A stretch of DNA of 64,000 nt from Cupriavidus pinatubonensis (lineage in GTDB: Bacteria; Pseudomonadota; Gammaproteobacteria; Burkholderiales; Burkholderiaceae): contig NZ_CP080769.1 of NCBI RefSeq assembly GCF_019602855.1, positions 620,001-684,000 of the forward strand, read 5' to 3'. Position numbers and translations under genes: made by a program. How positions within the stretch are numbered: the first letter of the stretch is position 1; every line of letters begins with the position of its first letter. A model generated the notes under the pieces. The model saw nothing but the letters and a program-made list of their open reading frames with translations. It did no database searches and was not told where the DNA came from. Positions 18,336 to 27,201 of this stretch are shown in pieces.

Positions 18336-20294
18336 TCATGCCTGCGGGCCGGTGCCCGATGCCGCGCGGATCTCGTCGAGCGACGCGGGGTTGTCGAGCG
18401 ACGAGAGGTCGCCCGGCGGCGTGTTGCAATACACGCTGCGAATCACGCGGCGCATGATTTTGGAACTGCGCGTCTTCGGCAGCTGATTCACGACGTGCAC
18501 CGCGCTCGGCCGGAATGGCCGTCCGAGGCGCTTGTCGACATGGCTGATCACGCGGGACGCGACAGCATCGGCGTCAGCAGCACCGCCAGTTTCGCCGATG
18601 ACGAACACCACCAGCCGCTGCCCCTTGTCCTTGTCGTCCACGCCAATTGCTGCGGCTTCCGAGACTTCCGGCAGTTCCAGCACGACTTCCTCCACCTCCG
18701 CAGGCCCCAGCCGCTTGCCGGCCACCTTCAGCGTGTCGTCGGAACGCCCCATCATGAAGAACGTGCCGTCCGGCCGGCGCAACGCCAGATCGCCATGCAC
18801 CCAGAGGCCGGGAATGGTGTGCCAGTAGGTATCGAGATAGCGCTCCGCGTCCTGCCAGAACGACTGCGTCATGCCCACGAAAGGCTGGCGAATCACCAGT
18901 TCACCCACCGTACCGGTCAATGGCGTGCCACCCGCGTCGACCACGTCCACATCCACCCCCGGCGAGGTCGTGTTGAAACCGCTCGGCGGGATGGGCCGTA
19001 CGACGACGCTCGACAGCAGCGCGCCCGACACCTCGGTGCCGCCCGTGTAGTTGATCAGCGGCTGCGTGCCGCGCCCGAAGGTCCGCTGGAACCAGCAGAA
19101 ATGCTCGGGATCGATGCCCTCGCCGGCGGTGATCAACAGGCGAACGGAGGACACGTCGCCTTGCAGCGCCACTTGCTCGTTGCTGGCGAGGCCCCGGATC
19201 AGCGTCGGCGCCGAGCCGAAATGGGTGACCTTGTGCCGCTCCACCAGTTGCGACATACGTGCCCAGCTCGGGTAATCGGGCGCGCCGTCGTAGCAGACCA
19301 GCGTCGCGCCGCGCAGCAGCGCGCAGCCCAGCACCAGCGTGCCGGCGATCCAGCCCATGTCGGCGGGCCAGCAGAAGACGTCGCCCGGCGCCACATCGAA
19401 GTGCACTACCGCATCATGGGCGATCTTGAGCGGGAAACTGCCATGTGTATGGACGACACCCTTTGGCTTGCCGGTCGTGCCCGAGGTGTAGATCACCATG
19501 AAGGGATCCTGCGGCCCCAGCGTGACAGGGTCGGCCAGTCTTCCGGCGCCCGACGCCATCACTGCCTGCCAGTCGAGATCCTGCGGTCCGGCCGCCGGCG
19601 CCGCGCCAGCCTGCTTCCAGACCACGCGCTTGAGCGCGGGCAGCCGTGCCCACGCTTCGCGCAGCGTCCCTTCCACGTCGATGCGCTTGCTGCGTCGGCT
19701 GAAGCCCGTGGAGGCAATCACCGAAGTGGCCTCGGCCGCCGACAGCCGCGCGACGATGGCGTCCACGCCGAAGCCGCTGAACAAAGGCACGACGATCGCC
19801 CCGATCGACGCGAGCGCCAGCAGCGATACCGTCGCCTCGATACCGTTCTCCATCAGCAGGCCCACGCGCTCGCCGCGGCCGATGCCGAGCGCCTGCAAGC
19901 CGCCCGCGAACTGACGCACGCGCGTGCCGAGTTCCGCATAGCTGACTGTCTGGACCTCGCCGTCCTCCCGTTCCGCGACGACAGCCGCCTGATCGCGCGT
20001 GCGAGAGTCGTCGGTCCACGCCAGCACGGTATTGACCCAGTTCAGTCGCCCGCCCGGGAACCACTGGGGAAATTCGCGCGGCGATGCCGGATCGAGGTAG
20101 CTCGTCGGCGGCGTGTCCCACACGATCCCGCAGTGCTGCATGGCCACCTGCCAGTAGCGGTCGGGATGATTGCGCGAGAGTTCGAGCAGGTCGTCATATC
20201 GCGTCAAGTCGAACGCGCGCATCAGTTGCGCAATGCCGGAGGCCTGCAACTCGCGCGGGCCCGGCTTCCAGGTGTTGGCTTCGGTATCCATCAT
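18336..20294 (-). CDS. Acyl-CoA synthetase, acetyl/acetoacetyl/propionyl-CoA synthetase-like
   Basis: An AMP-forming ligase of about 652 residues with the extra N-terminal domain of the acetyl-CoA/acetoacetyl-CoA synthetase group (FPQWFPGGRLNWVNTVL). The ATP/AMP signature YTSGTTGKPKGVVHTHG, the YTGGTE motif in the adenylate pocket, GDLALRRPDG, and the C-terminal catalytic Lys region (LPKTRSSKIMRR) are intact. It should activate a short carboxylic acid with ATP and CoA. The frame is open to a TTG at 20306; the ATGs at 20294/20291 are more likely. It sits between enoyl-CoA hydratase and a CoA-transferase in the same operon. The exact acid is not predictable. Confidence 0.88.
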   Translation of the reverse strand: MMDTEANTWKPGPRELQASGIAQLMRAFDLTRYDDLLELSRNHPDRYWQVAMQHCGIVWDTPPTSYLDPASPREFPQWFPGGRLNWVNTVLAWTDDSRTRDQAAVVAEREDGEVQTVSYAELGTRVRQFAGGLQALGIGRGERVGLLMENGIEATVSLLALASIGAIVVPLFSGFGVDAIVARLSAAEATSVIASTGFSRRSKRIDVEGTLREAWARLPALKRVVWKQAGAAPAAGPQDLDWQAVMASGAGRLADPVTLGPQDPFMVIYTSGTTGKPKGVVHTHGSFPLKIAHDAVVHFDVAPGDVFCWPADMGWIAGTLVLGCALLRGATLVCYDGAPDYPSWARMSQLVERHKVTHFGSAPTLIRGLASNEQVALQGDVSSVRLLITAGEGIDPEHFCWFQRTFGRGTQPLINYTGGTEVSGALLSSVVVRPIPPSGFNTTSPGVDVDVVDAGGTPLTGTVGELVIRQPFVGMTQSFWQDAERYLDTYWHTIPGLWVHGDLALRRPDGTFFMMGRSDDTLKVAGKRLGPAEVEEVVLELPEVSEAAAIGVDDKDKGQRLVVFVIGETGGAADADAVASRVISHVDKRLGRPFRPSAVHVVNQLPKTRSSKIMRRVIRSVYCNTPPGDLSSLDNPASLDEIRAASGTGPQA

Positions 20295-20362
20295 GTCTCG
20301 CTTCAAAATCTCTCGGGGCGATGGCTCAAGATCGCCGCAATGTCGACTTAAGGCCGTGTCAC

Positions 20363-21172
20363 TCAGCCAGGCAGCTTCGCCGACGGGAATTGCGGTGCGC
20401 GCTTGTTGCGCACGGCGTCGAGGCCTTCGCGCGCGTCTGCGCCGAGGAAGCCCAGCATCTCCGCGGCCAGCGAGGCGTCGAAGATCGGCCCGGCCATCCG
20501 CATCCAGTTGTTGATCGACATCTTGGTGGCGCGAATCGCCGTCTGGCTGCCGCGCGCGAGCGACTGGGCCACGGCCAGCGCGCGGTCCATCAGAGCCTGC
20601 TGTGGCACGCAGAACGTCACCAGCCCCAGGCGCTCAGCTTCCTTGCCGTCGATGAAGTCCGCGGTCATCAGGTAGTACTTCGCCTTGGCCACACCACAGA
20701 GCAGCGGCCAGATGATGGCGGCATGGTCGCCCGCCGCCACGCCGAGGCGGGCATGGCCATCCGTGAATCGCGCCGATTCGGCAATGATGCTGACGTCCGC
20801 CAGCAGCGCGACCGCAAGCCCCGCGCCGACGGCGGTGCCGTTGATCGCCGAAATGATCGGCTTCTCGCAGGCCAGCATGTTGTAGACGATCTCGGCGGCC
20901 TCCTTCTTCACCACTGCCACCGCCTCGGGGTTGCCGACCATTTCCTCGACCCACGCCAGGTCGCCGCCGGCCGAGAAGGCGCGCTCGCCAGCGCCCGTCA
21001 CCACCACCACCTTGACCGACGGATCCTCATTGACGACGCCCCACAGCTTCGTCAGCTCCCAGTGAAGCCTGGCGTTGGTCGCGTTCATCACCTCGGGCCG
21101 GTTGAGGGTGGCGAGCAGGACGCCATCCGGCTGGCGGTCGAACAGGATGAACTGAAAGTCTTCGTAACGCAT
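20363..21172 (-). CDS. Enoyl-CoA hydratase/isomerase family protein
   Basis: A crotonase-fold protein of 269 residues. The oxyanion-hole segments ERAFSAGGDLAWVEEM and NGTAVGAGLAVALLADVSII are conserved. The position of the second catalytic acid (ADHAAIIWPLLCG) carries Asp/His rather than the usual Glu of classical hydratases, so isomerase, hydrolase or C-C lyase activity is possible. The frame runs to 21292, but the ATG at 21172 lies 31 bases after the promoter predicted at palindrome site 6. First gene of the operon ech, acyl-CoA synthetase, CoA-transferase, MFS, LysR. Confidence 0.85.
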   Translation of the reverse strand: MRYEDFQFILFDRQPDGVLLATLNRPEVMNATNARLHWELTKLWGVVNEDPSVKVVVVTGAGERAFSAGGDLAWVEEMVGNPEAVAVVKKEAAEIVYNMLACEKPIISAINGTAVGAGLAVALLADVSIIAESARFTDGHARLGVAAGDHAAIIWPLLCGVAKAKYYLMTADFIDGKEAERLGLVTFCVPQQALMDRALAVAQSLARGSQTAIRATKMSINNWMRMAGPIFDASLAAEMLGFLGADAREGLDAVRNKRAPQFPSAKLPG

Positions 21173-21209
21173 GGTGCAATGTCCTGAAAATGATGGGATG
21201 ACAGGCCCG

Positions 21210-21271
21210 ACTACACGTGACTGCTCCAGTGCGTTCACCAGCCGGCCGTCGGATGTTCCGTACACCGGGAA
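21210..21271 (-). promoter_or_regulatory. Palindromic site 6 with promoter of the 21.2-14.6 kb operon
   Basis: The minus strand carries TCCCGGTGTACGGAAC (21270-21255). GTGAAC (21238-21233) starts 26 bases from GTACGGAA, and TGTAGT (21215-21210) follows after 17 bases. Predicted start near 21203, 31 bases ahead of the ATG. Confidence 0.55.
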
Positions 21272-21399
21272 AGCAGGAGTCCGCGTCCACATCAGCCATC
21301 AGCGCCTCTAACTCGACCGCAGCAGCTTTCAGCGCGGGCGCAACGCGGCACGGCACGGCACGGCCGCGATATCCGGGCTGGTGTCGGCTTTCGGGTTAA

Positions 21400-21446
21400 A
21401 GCGTACGGGCTCGCACGGCGCACTCCAACTGGCCAATTCCGAAGCG
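21400..21446 (-). promoter_or_regulatory. Second-family promoter element, copy A
   Basis: On the minus strand CTTCGGAATTGGCCAG runs into a TTGGAG -35 (21428-21423), followed after exactly 17 bases by TACGCT (21405-21400). The same arrangement occurs at 24985-25029 and 34220-34174. It would give the operon starting at 21172 a second, upstream promoter. Confidence 0.5.
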
Positions 21447-21635
21447 CCGGTTCACGCGGCTCGAAGCCGGCACTCCGACAGCTTCATCGGTCGCGAATCG
21501 CCACTTCGGGAAAGGTCAATTGGTTCGGCGCCGGCACGCCACTACCCTTCCGTTGGTCCCGGTCACGGCATTGGCAGGTGTTCATCCGTACCCTGCATCG
21601 GCCTGGACTCACAACAAAGACATTCTGGAGACAAC

Positions 21636-22964
21636 GTGCATCAATCAACACTGCCGGCTCGCAGCAGCCTGCTCGTGGTCATATTGTGCTTTCTGACGAT
21701 CGTGGCGGACGGCTACGATCTCATCGTCTACGGTGCCACCCTGCCCCGCCTGCTGGAAGAGCCGGGCTGGGGCCTGACGCCGGCGGCGGCCGGCATGATC
21801 GGGAGCTGGACGCTCGCCGGCCTGATGGTCGGCATGGGCGCGGCCGGGCCGCTCTCCGATCGCGTGGGCAGGCGCAAACTCATCATGGCCGGGGTGCTGT
21901 GGTTCTCCGTCGGCTCCATCCTGTGCGCGCTCGCCGCCACACCATTCTCGCTGGGTGCCGCGCGCTTTTTTACCGGCATCGGGCTGGGCGGCGTGGTGCC
22001 GTCCGCCGTGGCGCTGACAGTCGAGTACGCGCCTGCGAATCGGCGCCAGTTGTACAACGCGCTGACCCTGACGGGCTATTCGGTTGGCGGCGTCATCTGC
22101 GCGCTGCTGGCGATGACGCTGCTGCAGGAACACGGGTGGCGCACGCTCTATGCACTCGGCGCGCTCTACGTGCTGATCCTGCCGGTGATGTACAGGTGGC
22201 TTCCCGAGTCGGTGAGCTTCCTCGTCGAACGCGGTCGTATGGAAGAGGCGCGCATCCTGGCCGCCAGGCACTCGCTCGATCTGGAACGGATCACGCGGGA
22301 GCAACGGGCCCAGGCCCTGCACGCGTCCGCCTCCGCCGCTCGGGGCTATCGGCTGCTGGCAACGGACGCGCTTCGCACCTCAGCGCTGCTGTTCGCCCTG
22401 GTGAGTTTCTGCGTCCAGTTGATCGTCTATGGCCTGAACGCATGGCTGCCACAACTGATGCGCAAGGCGGGCTATCCGCTGGGGTCGTCGCTGCAGTTCC
22501 TGCTGGTGATGCAGTTCGGTGCCGTGGTGGGCATGATCGGCGGCGCGTTGCTGGCGGACCGGCTGGGCTCCAAGCGCGTGATCATCCCGTTCTTCGTCAT
22601 CGGCGGCCTGTCGCTGCTCGCGCTGAGCCAGAAGCTGGACTTCAGCTGGCTGATGCTTGCGGTGTTCGGTGCGGGCATCGGCTCCATCGGCACGACGACA
22701 CTGATCTACGGCTACATCGCCACGCACTTCCCGGCTGCGTGCCGCGGCTCGGCGCTCGGAGCGTCACAGGCATTCGGGCGGTTTGGCTCCATTCTCGGTC
22801 CGCTGATTGGCGGTTGGATCGTCGGCTCGAACCTTGCGCTGCACTGGAACTTCTACGCGTTCGTCGTGCCCGCCGTCGTCGCCATCATGCTCGTGCCGCT
22901 GATCCCGAAGCCGGCACAGGAACCCGAGCCCGCTCCGGGCGCGGAATACCGTACCGCGGACTAA
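21636..22964 (+). CDS. MFS transporter, aromatic acid:H+ symporter (AAHS)-like
   Basis: A 442-residue 12-span inner-membrane symporter. The first span ends in the family's DGYDLIVYGATLP motif (the D-G-Y/F-D charge pair needed by PcaK/BenK-type carriers), and the loop 2-3 motif GPLSDRVGRRKLIMAGV is present. Members import benzoate-like or other carboxylates. The start is a GTG at 21636 with GGAG six bases ahead; the frame upstream (from 21381) overlaps regulatory sequence. It diverges from the minus-strand ech operon, so 21173-21635 is a shared control region. Confidence 0.88.
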   Translation: MHQSTLPARSSLLVVILCFLTIVADGYDLIVYGATLPRLLEEPGWGLTPAAAGMIGSWTLAGLMVGMGAAGPLSDRVGRRKLIMAGVLWFSVGSILCALAATPFSLGAARFFTGIGLGGVVPSAVALTVEYAPANRRQLYNALTLTGYSVGGVICALLAMTLLQEHGWRTLYALGALYVLILPVMYRWLPESVSFLVERGRMEEARILAARHSLDLERITREQRAQALHASASAARGYRLLATDALRTSALLFALVSFCVQLIVYGLNAWLPQLMRKAGYPLGSSLQFLLVMQFGAVVGMIGGALLADRLGSKRVIIPFFVIGGLSLLALSQKLDFSWLMLAVFGAGIGSIGTTTLIYGYIATHFPAACRGSALGASQAFGRFGSILGPLIGGWIVGSNLALHWNFYAFVVPAVVAIMLVPLIPKPAQEPEPAPGAEYRTAD

Positions 22965-22996
22965 GTCCGCAACCCTCTTCGCCATGAGGTGAAACC

Positions 22997-23391
22997 ATGA
23001 AAACCGTCAGCATCAACAGTCCGACCCGGTCGCCGAGATACTTAAGCTGACCGGGGGCAAGGGCGCGTCGTGCGCGGTGGAGTGTGCTGGCGGCGAGCTG
23101 CCGCGCGCTCAGGCCGTGCGCAGCACTAAGGTATGGGGCCGCATCGCGCTGGTGGCCGTGGGCGGCAATCTGGTGCTCGATGCGATGAAGGATCTGATCG
23201 GCAAGCAGCGGCAGTTGCTTGGCTCCTTCACGTTCTCCGAAGTCGAGATGAAGGCTTGTGCCAACTTTATCGCCACACGCGGCATCGAGGTGGACCGGCT
23301 GTTCACCGACACCTGGCGGCTCGACCAGGCCGCGCAGGCCTATGCGCACTTCGACCAGCAGGCGGGCGGCAAGGGCGTGTTCCTGTTCTGA
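22997..23391 (+). pseudogene. Zn-dependent alcohol dehydrogenase with internal deletion
   Basis: The ATG at 22997 opens MKTVSIN but the frame soon ends. In another frame the downstream sequence reads DPVAEILKLTGGKGASCAVE and then AGGELPRAQAV up to GGKGVFLF*, the C-terminal third of a medium-chain alcohol dehydrogenase. The zinc-binding and most of the NAD-binding residues, about 200 codons, are deleted. It lay between a transporter and an aldehyde dehydrogenase, so the original pathway had an alcohol to aldehyde to acid sequence of which only the second step survives here. Confidence 0.75.
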
Positions 23392-23449
23392 ATCCTGCCC
23401 CCTTTTTTACGCTTGCCGCCGGCCCCGGCGGGCAACGGAGATCCATTCC

Positions 23450-24910
23450 ATGACGAACCGAACTATCGAACTCAAGCACCCGCGCCAGTTGTACATCGAC
23501 GGCATATGGGTCGAACCCTCCACCGGCGGCGTCTTCGACGTGCTGGACTGCTCCACCGAGCAGGTCGTGGCGACAGTCGCCCGCGCCGAGTCGGCCGACA
23601 TGCAGCGCGCCGTCGCCGCCGCCCGCAAGGCATTCGACGACGGCCCCTGGCCGCGCATGACGCCGATGGAGCGCGCCGGCTTCCTTGAGAAGATCGCCGT
23701 GCGGCTGGAAGCGCTGAACGATGAGTTCGCCCGCATCTGGTCGCTCGAAACCGGCATCGTCTACAAGGTCGCGCAGCCACGGATCGGGCTGTTCATCAGC
23801 GGCGCCTTCCGACAGTACGCGGCAATGGCATCGACCTTCCCCTTCACCGAGCCGTGCCAGTCCGTCACCGGCAACGACGCGTATCGCGTCTACGAGCCGG
23901 TGGGCGTGGTCGCCGAGATCATTCCCTGGAACGGTCCCGCCGGCCTGCTCGCGTACAAGACTGCGCCGGCACTGCTGGCGGGCTGCACGCTGGTCATCAA
24001 GTCGCCGCCCGAGGCGCCGTGCTCGGGCTACCTGTTCGCTCAGGTTTGCGAGGAAGTCGGGTTGCCCCCGGGCGTCGTCAACGTCATCACGGCCGAACGC
24101 GACGTGTCCGAGGCACTGGTGCGCAGCCCGGACGTCGACAAGATCACATTCACTGGCTCGACTGGGGCCGGCCGCCGTATCGCATCCATCGCCGGCGACC
24201 GCGTGGCGCGCGTGACGCTGGAACTCGGCGGCAAGTCGCCCGCCGTCATCCTCGACGACTACGACGTCGAAGCCGCTGCGGCAACGCTGGGCAACTCCTA
24301 CTTCAGCTACAACTCCGGGCAGATCTGCCATAGCCTCACCCGCATCATCGTGCCACGCGCAAAGCACGACGCGATGGTCGAGGCACTGTCCGCCATCGCG
24401 CGGGAGATCGTGCTAGGCGACCCGCTCGCGGCAACGACCACCTCGGGCCCCCTCGCCAATGCCCGCCAGCGCGATACCGTCGAGCGCTTCGTCGCCATGG
24501 GCGTGGCCGAAGGCGCCGTGCTGGCGACCGGCGGCAAGCGGCCGCCGCACCTGGCGCGCGGCTTCTTTTTCGAGCCGACGGTATTCGGCAACGTCGACAA
24601 CCGCTCGAGCATCGCCCAGCAGGAAATCTTCGGTCCCGTGCTGAGCGTGATCCCTGCCGACGACGAGGCCAGTGCCATCCGCATGGCGAACGACACGCCG
24701 TTCGGCCTGAACGCCGCCGTCTTCACCAACGACCGCGACCGCGCGCTCGCCGTAGCGCGGCAAATCCGCGCGGGCACCGTAGGCCACAACGGCCCGCGCA
24801 CCGATTTCTCCATCGGATTCGGCGGCTTCAAGCAGTCCGGCATCGGCCGCGAGGGCGGCGTCGAAGGACTGACCGCCTTCATGGAGTCAAAGACCATCGT
24901 GCTGAGCTGA
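23450..24910 (+). CDS. NAD(P)-dependent aldehyde dehydrogenase
   Basis: A 486-residue aldehyde dehydrogenase. IIPWNGP (158-163), the base Glu258 in TLELGGKSP, the nucleophile Cys293 in NSGQICHSLTR and the C-terminal GFKQSGIGREGG are all present. The residues around the Cys (QICHS) differ from the more usual QxC.A/N, which may bear on substrate. Start ATG 23450, with a weak GGAG about 10 bases ahead. It follows the alcohol dehydrogenase remnant by 58 bases and precedes the CoA-transferase promoter; its role would be to make the acid that is then activated. Confidence 0.9.
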   Translation: MTNRTIELKHPRQLYIDGIWVEPSTGGVFDVLDCSTEQVVATVARAESADMQRAVAAARKAFDDGPWPRMTPMERAGFLEKIAVRLEALNDEFARIWSLETGIVYKVAQPRIGLFISGAFRQYAAMASTFPFTEPCQSVTGNDAYRVYEPVGVVAEIIPWNGPAGLLAYKTAPALLAGCTLVIKSPPEAPCSGYLFAQVCEEVGLPPGVVNVITAERDVSEALVRSPDVDKITFTGSTGAGRRIASIAGDRVARVTLELGGKSPAVILDDYDVEAAAATLGNSYFSYNSGQICHSLTRIIVPRAKHDAMVEALSAIAREIVLGDPLAATTTSGPLANARQRDTVERFVAMGVAEGAVLATGGKRPPHLARGFFFEPTVFGNVDNRSSIAQQEIFGPVLSVIPADDEASAIRMANDTPFGLNAAVFTNDRDRALAVARQIRAGTVGHNGPRTDFSIGFGGFKQSGIGREGGVEGLTAFMESKTIVLS

Positions 24911-24984
24911 CGATGGCGGCCGTCCGGAGCGGGCGAATGTCCGCCGCCCGCTTCGGGTCGTCCTTCGGGTCTTCCGAATCGCAG

Positions 24985-25029
24985 CTTCGAAAATGGCAAG
25001 TTGGCCGCGCGGCCGGGGCGCTCTACCCT
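24985..25029 (+). promoter_or_regulatory. Second-family promoter element, copy B
   Basis: CTTCGAAAATGGCAAG (24985-25000) runs into a TTGGCC -35 (25001-25006), then exactly 17 bases, then TACCCT (25024-25029). The predicted start is near 25036, about 30 bases ahead of the TTG start of the CoA-transferase. Confidence 0.6.
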
Positions 25030-25067
25030 TGCATCAAACTCGTCCGGAAGATGCAAAGGAGACAGCC

Positions 25068-26330
25068 TTGAACACCGAAACCGGCCGCGCCACGGCGGCC
25101 ACGCAGGACCAACACCCCACCCCCGACCGCCCGCTCCAGGGCGTGCGCGTGCTGGCCGTGGAGAACTTCGTCGCCGGCCCGTTCGCGTCCATGTGGCTCG
25201 CCGACGCGGGCGCCGAGGTCATCAAGGTCGAAGCCCCGGCCGGCGGCGACTTCGCGCGCAGCACCAGCCCCGTCAGGATGGCGGAGGACGGCAGCCCGCA
25301 CGCGCTGTCGTTCCTGCGCACCAACCGCAACAAGAAGAGCCTGACGCTGGACCTCAAGCAGCCCGAGGGCAAGCGGCTGTTCCTCGAACTGGTCGCCAGC
25401 GCCGACATCGTGATCGAAAACTTGCGCCCGGGCGTCATGGACCGCCTCGGCGTCGGCTACGACACCTTGCGCGCGCGCAACCCGCGCCTGATCTACGTTG
25501 CCATTTCCGGCTTTGGCCACACCGATGTGAAGCCAAGCCCTTACACCGACCACCCGGCCCTCGACATCGTCGGCCAGGCGCTCAGCGGCCTGATGTACCG
25601 GCCCGAACGGCAGGACGACCGGCCGACCTATCTCGGCTTTTCGATGACCGACCTGCAGGGCGGCATCCTCGCTGCGCAAGGCGCGCTGCTGGCCCTGTAC
25701 CAGCGCGAGCGTACCGGGCGGGGCAAGAAGGTCGACATTTCGCTGTACGACGCCTCGCTGGTCCAGAACGAGATCTCGGTCACCATGTACTCGGCCCTGC
25801 ACCAGCCGCTGCCGCCGGGCGTACCCGCGGTGACAGCGCCGTTCGGGCCGTTCCGCGCCAGCGACGGCCATATCGTCATCGCGGTGCTCGGCGAGCACAT
25901 CTGGCGCCGCTTCTGCGAGGTGATCGGCAAGCCGGACCTGGTGGACGATCCGCGCTTCGCCGATGGCATCGAGCGCCGCAAGCACAGTGCCGCGCTCGAT
26001 CCGCATATCGACGCGTGGCTTGCCACGCGCACGCGCGCGCAAGCCGTGGACCTGCTGCGCGAGGGCGGCGTGCCAGCGTCGGTGGTCAACGATGTGGCCG
26101 ACCTGTTCGACTGCCCGCATGTCGCCGCGCGCGAGATGCTGATGACGGTCCAGGACCCGGCGTGGGGCCCGGTGCAGGTGGTCGGCAACCCGATCAAGAT
26201 GTCGGACGTGCCCGAGCCCGAGGCGAGGGTGCCGCCGCGGCTCGGGGAGCATACCGACGCGGTGCTGCGCGACTGGCTACACCTCGATGCGCGGCAGGTC
26301 GCCGCGCTGCGCGCCGACGGCATCGTCTGA
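25068..26330 (+). CDS. CaiB/BaiF family class III CoA-transferase
   Basis: A 420-residue family III CoA-transferase: VLAVENFVAGPFASMWLADA, GAEVIKVEAP, and FSMTDLQGGILAAQGALLAL with the Asp nucleophile. The start is a TTG at 25068 with AAGGAG about eight bases ahead; no ATG fits. It has its own promoter of the second family and is followed, 35 bases later, by the SDR gene. It probably activates the acid produced by the aldehyde dehydrogenase upstream. Confidence 0.88.
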   Translation: MNTETGRATAATQDQHPTPDRPLQGVRVLAVENFVAGPFASMWLADAGAEVIKVEAPAGGDFARSTSPVRMAEDGSPHALSFLRTNRNKKSLTLDLKQPEGKRLFLELVASADIVIENLRPGVMDRLGVGYDTLRARNPRLIYVAISGFGHTDVKPSPYTDHPALDIVGQALSGLMYRPERQDDRPTYLGFSMTDLQGGILAAQGALLALYQRERTGRGKKVDISLYDASLVQNEISVTMYSALHQPLPPGVPAVTAPFGPFRASDGHIVIAVLGEHIWRRFCEVIGKPDLVDDPRFADGIERRKHSAALDPHIDAWLATRTRAQAVDLLREGGVPASVVNDVADLFDCPHVAAREMLMTVQDPAWGPVQVVGNPIKMSDVPEPEARVPPRLGEHTDAVLRDWLHLDARQVAALRADGIV

Positions 26331-26365
26331 CCGGAAGACAGTGAAAGCACAGCGAGGAACCAGCA

Positions 26366-27166
26366 ATGAAGAATCTTGAAGGCAAGGTGGCGATCGTCAC
26401 CGGCGGCACCGGCGGGATCGGCCGGGGCGTGGCACTGCAGCTCGCGGCGCGCGGGGCGCTGGTGGTCATCAGCGGCAGGAGCGCGTCAAAGGCCGACGCG
26501 GTGCTCGCCGAACTGCGCGAGGCGGGCGGCCAGGGCGATTTCATCCCCGGCGACGTCCGCGTGAAGGCCGACATGGATGCGCTCGCCGCCGAGACCGCGC
26601 GCCGCCACGGCGGCATCGATATCGTGGTCGCCAATGCCGGCGGCAACGACGACGAGGCGCGCCGCCCGGAAGTGCGCGGGCCGTTTGGCGATATCGACGT
26701 CGCGCGCGTCTGCGCCGTGGTGGCGGAGAACACCGCCGCGAAGCTGCTGCCGGTGCAGTCGGCCCTGCCCTTCCTGCGCGAGCGCGGCGGCGGCGCGGTG
26801 GTCTTCGTGACCTCGGAAGGTGGGCGCGTGCCGACGCCGACGCAGACCGCGGTGGCCACCTTTGCCGGCGGCCTGATCAGCGCAAGCAAGGTGCTATCGA
26901 AGGAACTCGCGCGCGACCGCATCCGCGTGAACTGTGTATGCGTGACGGTGGTGCGCGACAGTCCCTCCTGGAAGGCCGCGTTCGAGCGCACCGATGGCGT
27001 GTCGGACCGGCACCGCAAGCAGTACGAGAAAATCATCGCCAGCAGCCCGCTCGGCGTGGCAAGCCCGGAGGATATCGGCCAGGTGGTGGCTTTCCTCGCC
27101 TCCGACGAGTCGCGCTACCTGACTGGGGCGACCATCAGCCCGACCGGCGGGCTGACGATTCACTGA
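26366..27166 (+). CDS. SDR-family protein with degenerate active site
   Basis: A 266-residue short-chain dehydrogenase fold. The cofactor motif TGGTGGIGRGVALQ and the NAG motif (VANAGGN) are intact, and the catalytic Ser is in place (FVTSEGG). However, aligning RIRVN and the helix before it, the YxxxK positions read VATFA: both Tyr and Lys are missing. The usual proton relay therefore cannot operate. It may be a structural or binding protein, or a lyase/isomerase-like derivative. Co-transcribed with the CoA-transferase upstream. The alignment was done by eye. Confidence 0.8.
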   Translation: MKNLEGKVAIVTGGTGGIGRGVALQLAARGALVVISGRSASKADAVLAELREAGGQGDFIPGDVRVKADMDALAAETARRHGGIDIVVANAGGNDDEARRPEVRGPFGDIDVARVCAVVAENTAAKLLPVQSALPFLRERGGGAVVFVTSEGGRVPTPTQTAVATFAGGLISASKVLSKELARDRIRVNCVCVTVVRDSPSWKAAFERTDGVSDRHRKQYEKIIASSPLGVASPEDIGQVVAFLASDESRYLTGATISPTGGLTIH

Positions 27167-27201
27167 CGATCTGCTGAAGACCGGCTGCGCGGCCCGCCGC
27201 C

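Noticed and set aside
21348..21363. Short CGGCA tandem repeat (about three units).
   Set aside because: Too short and imperfect; ordinary in GC-rich intergenic DNA.
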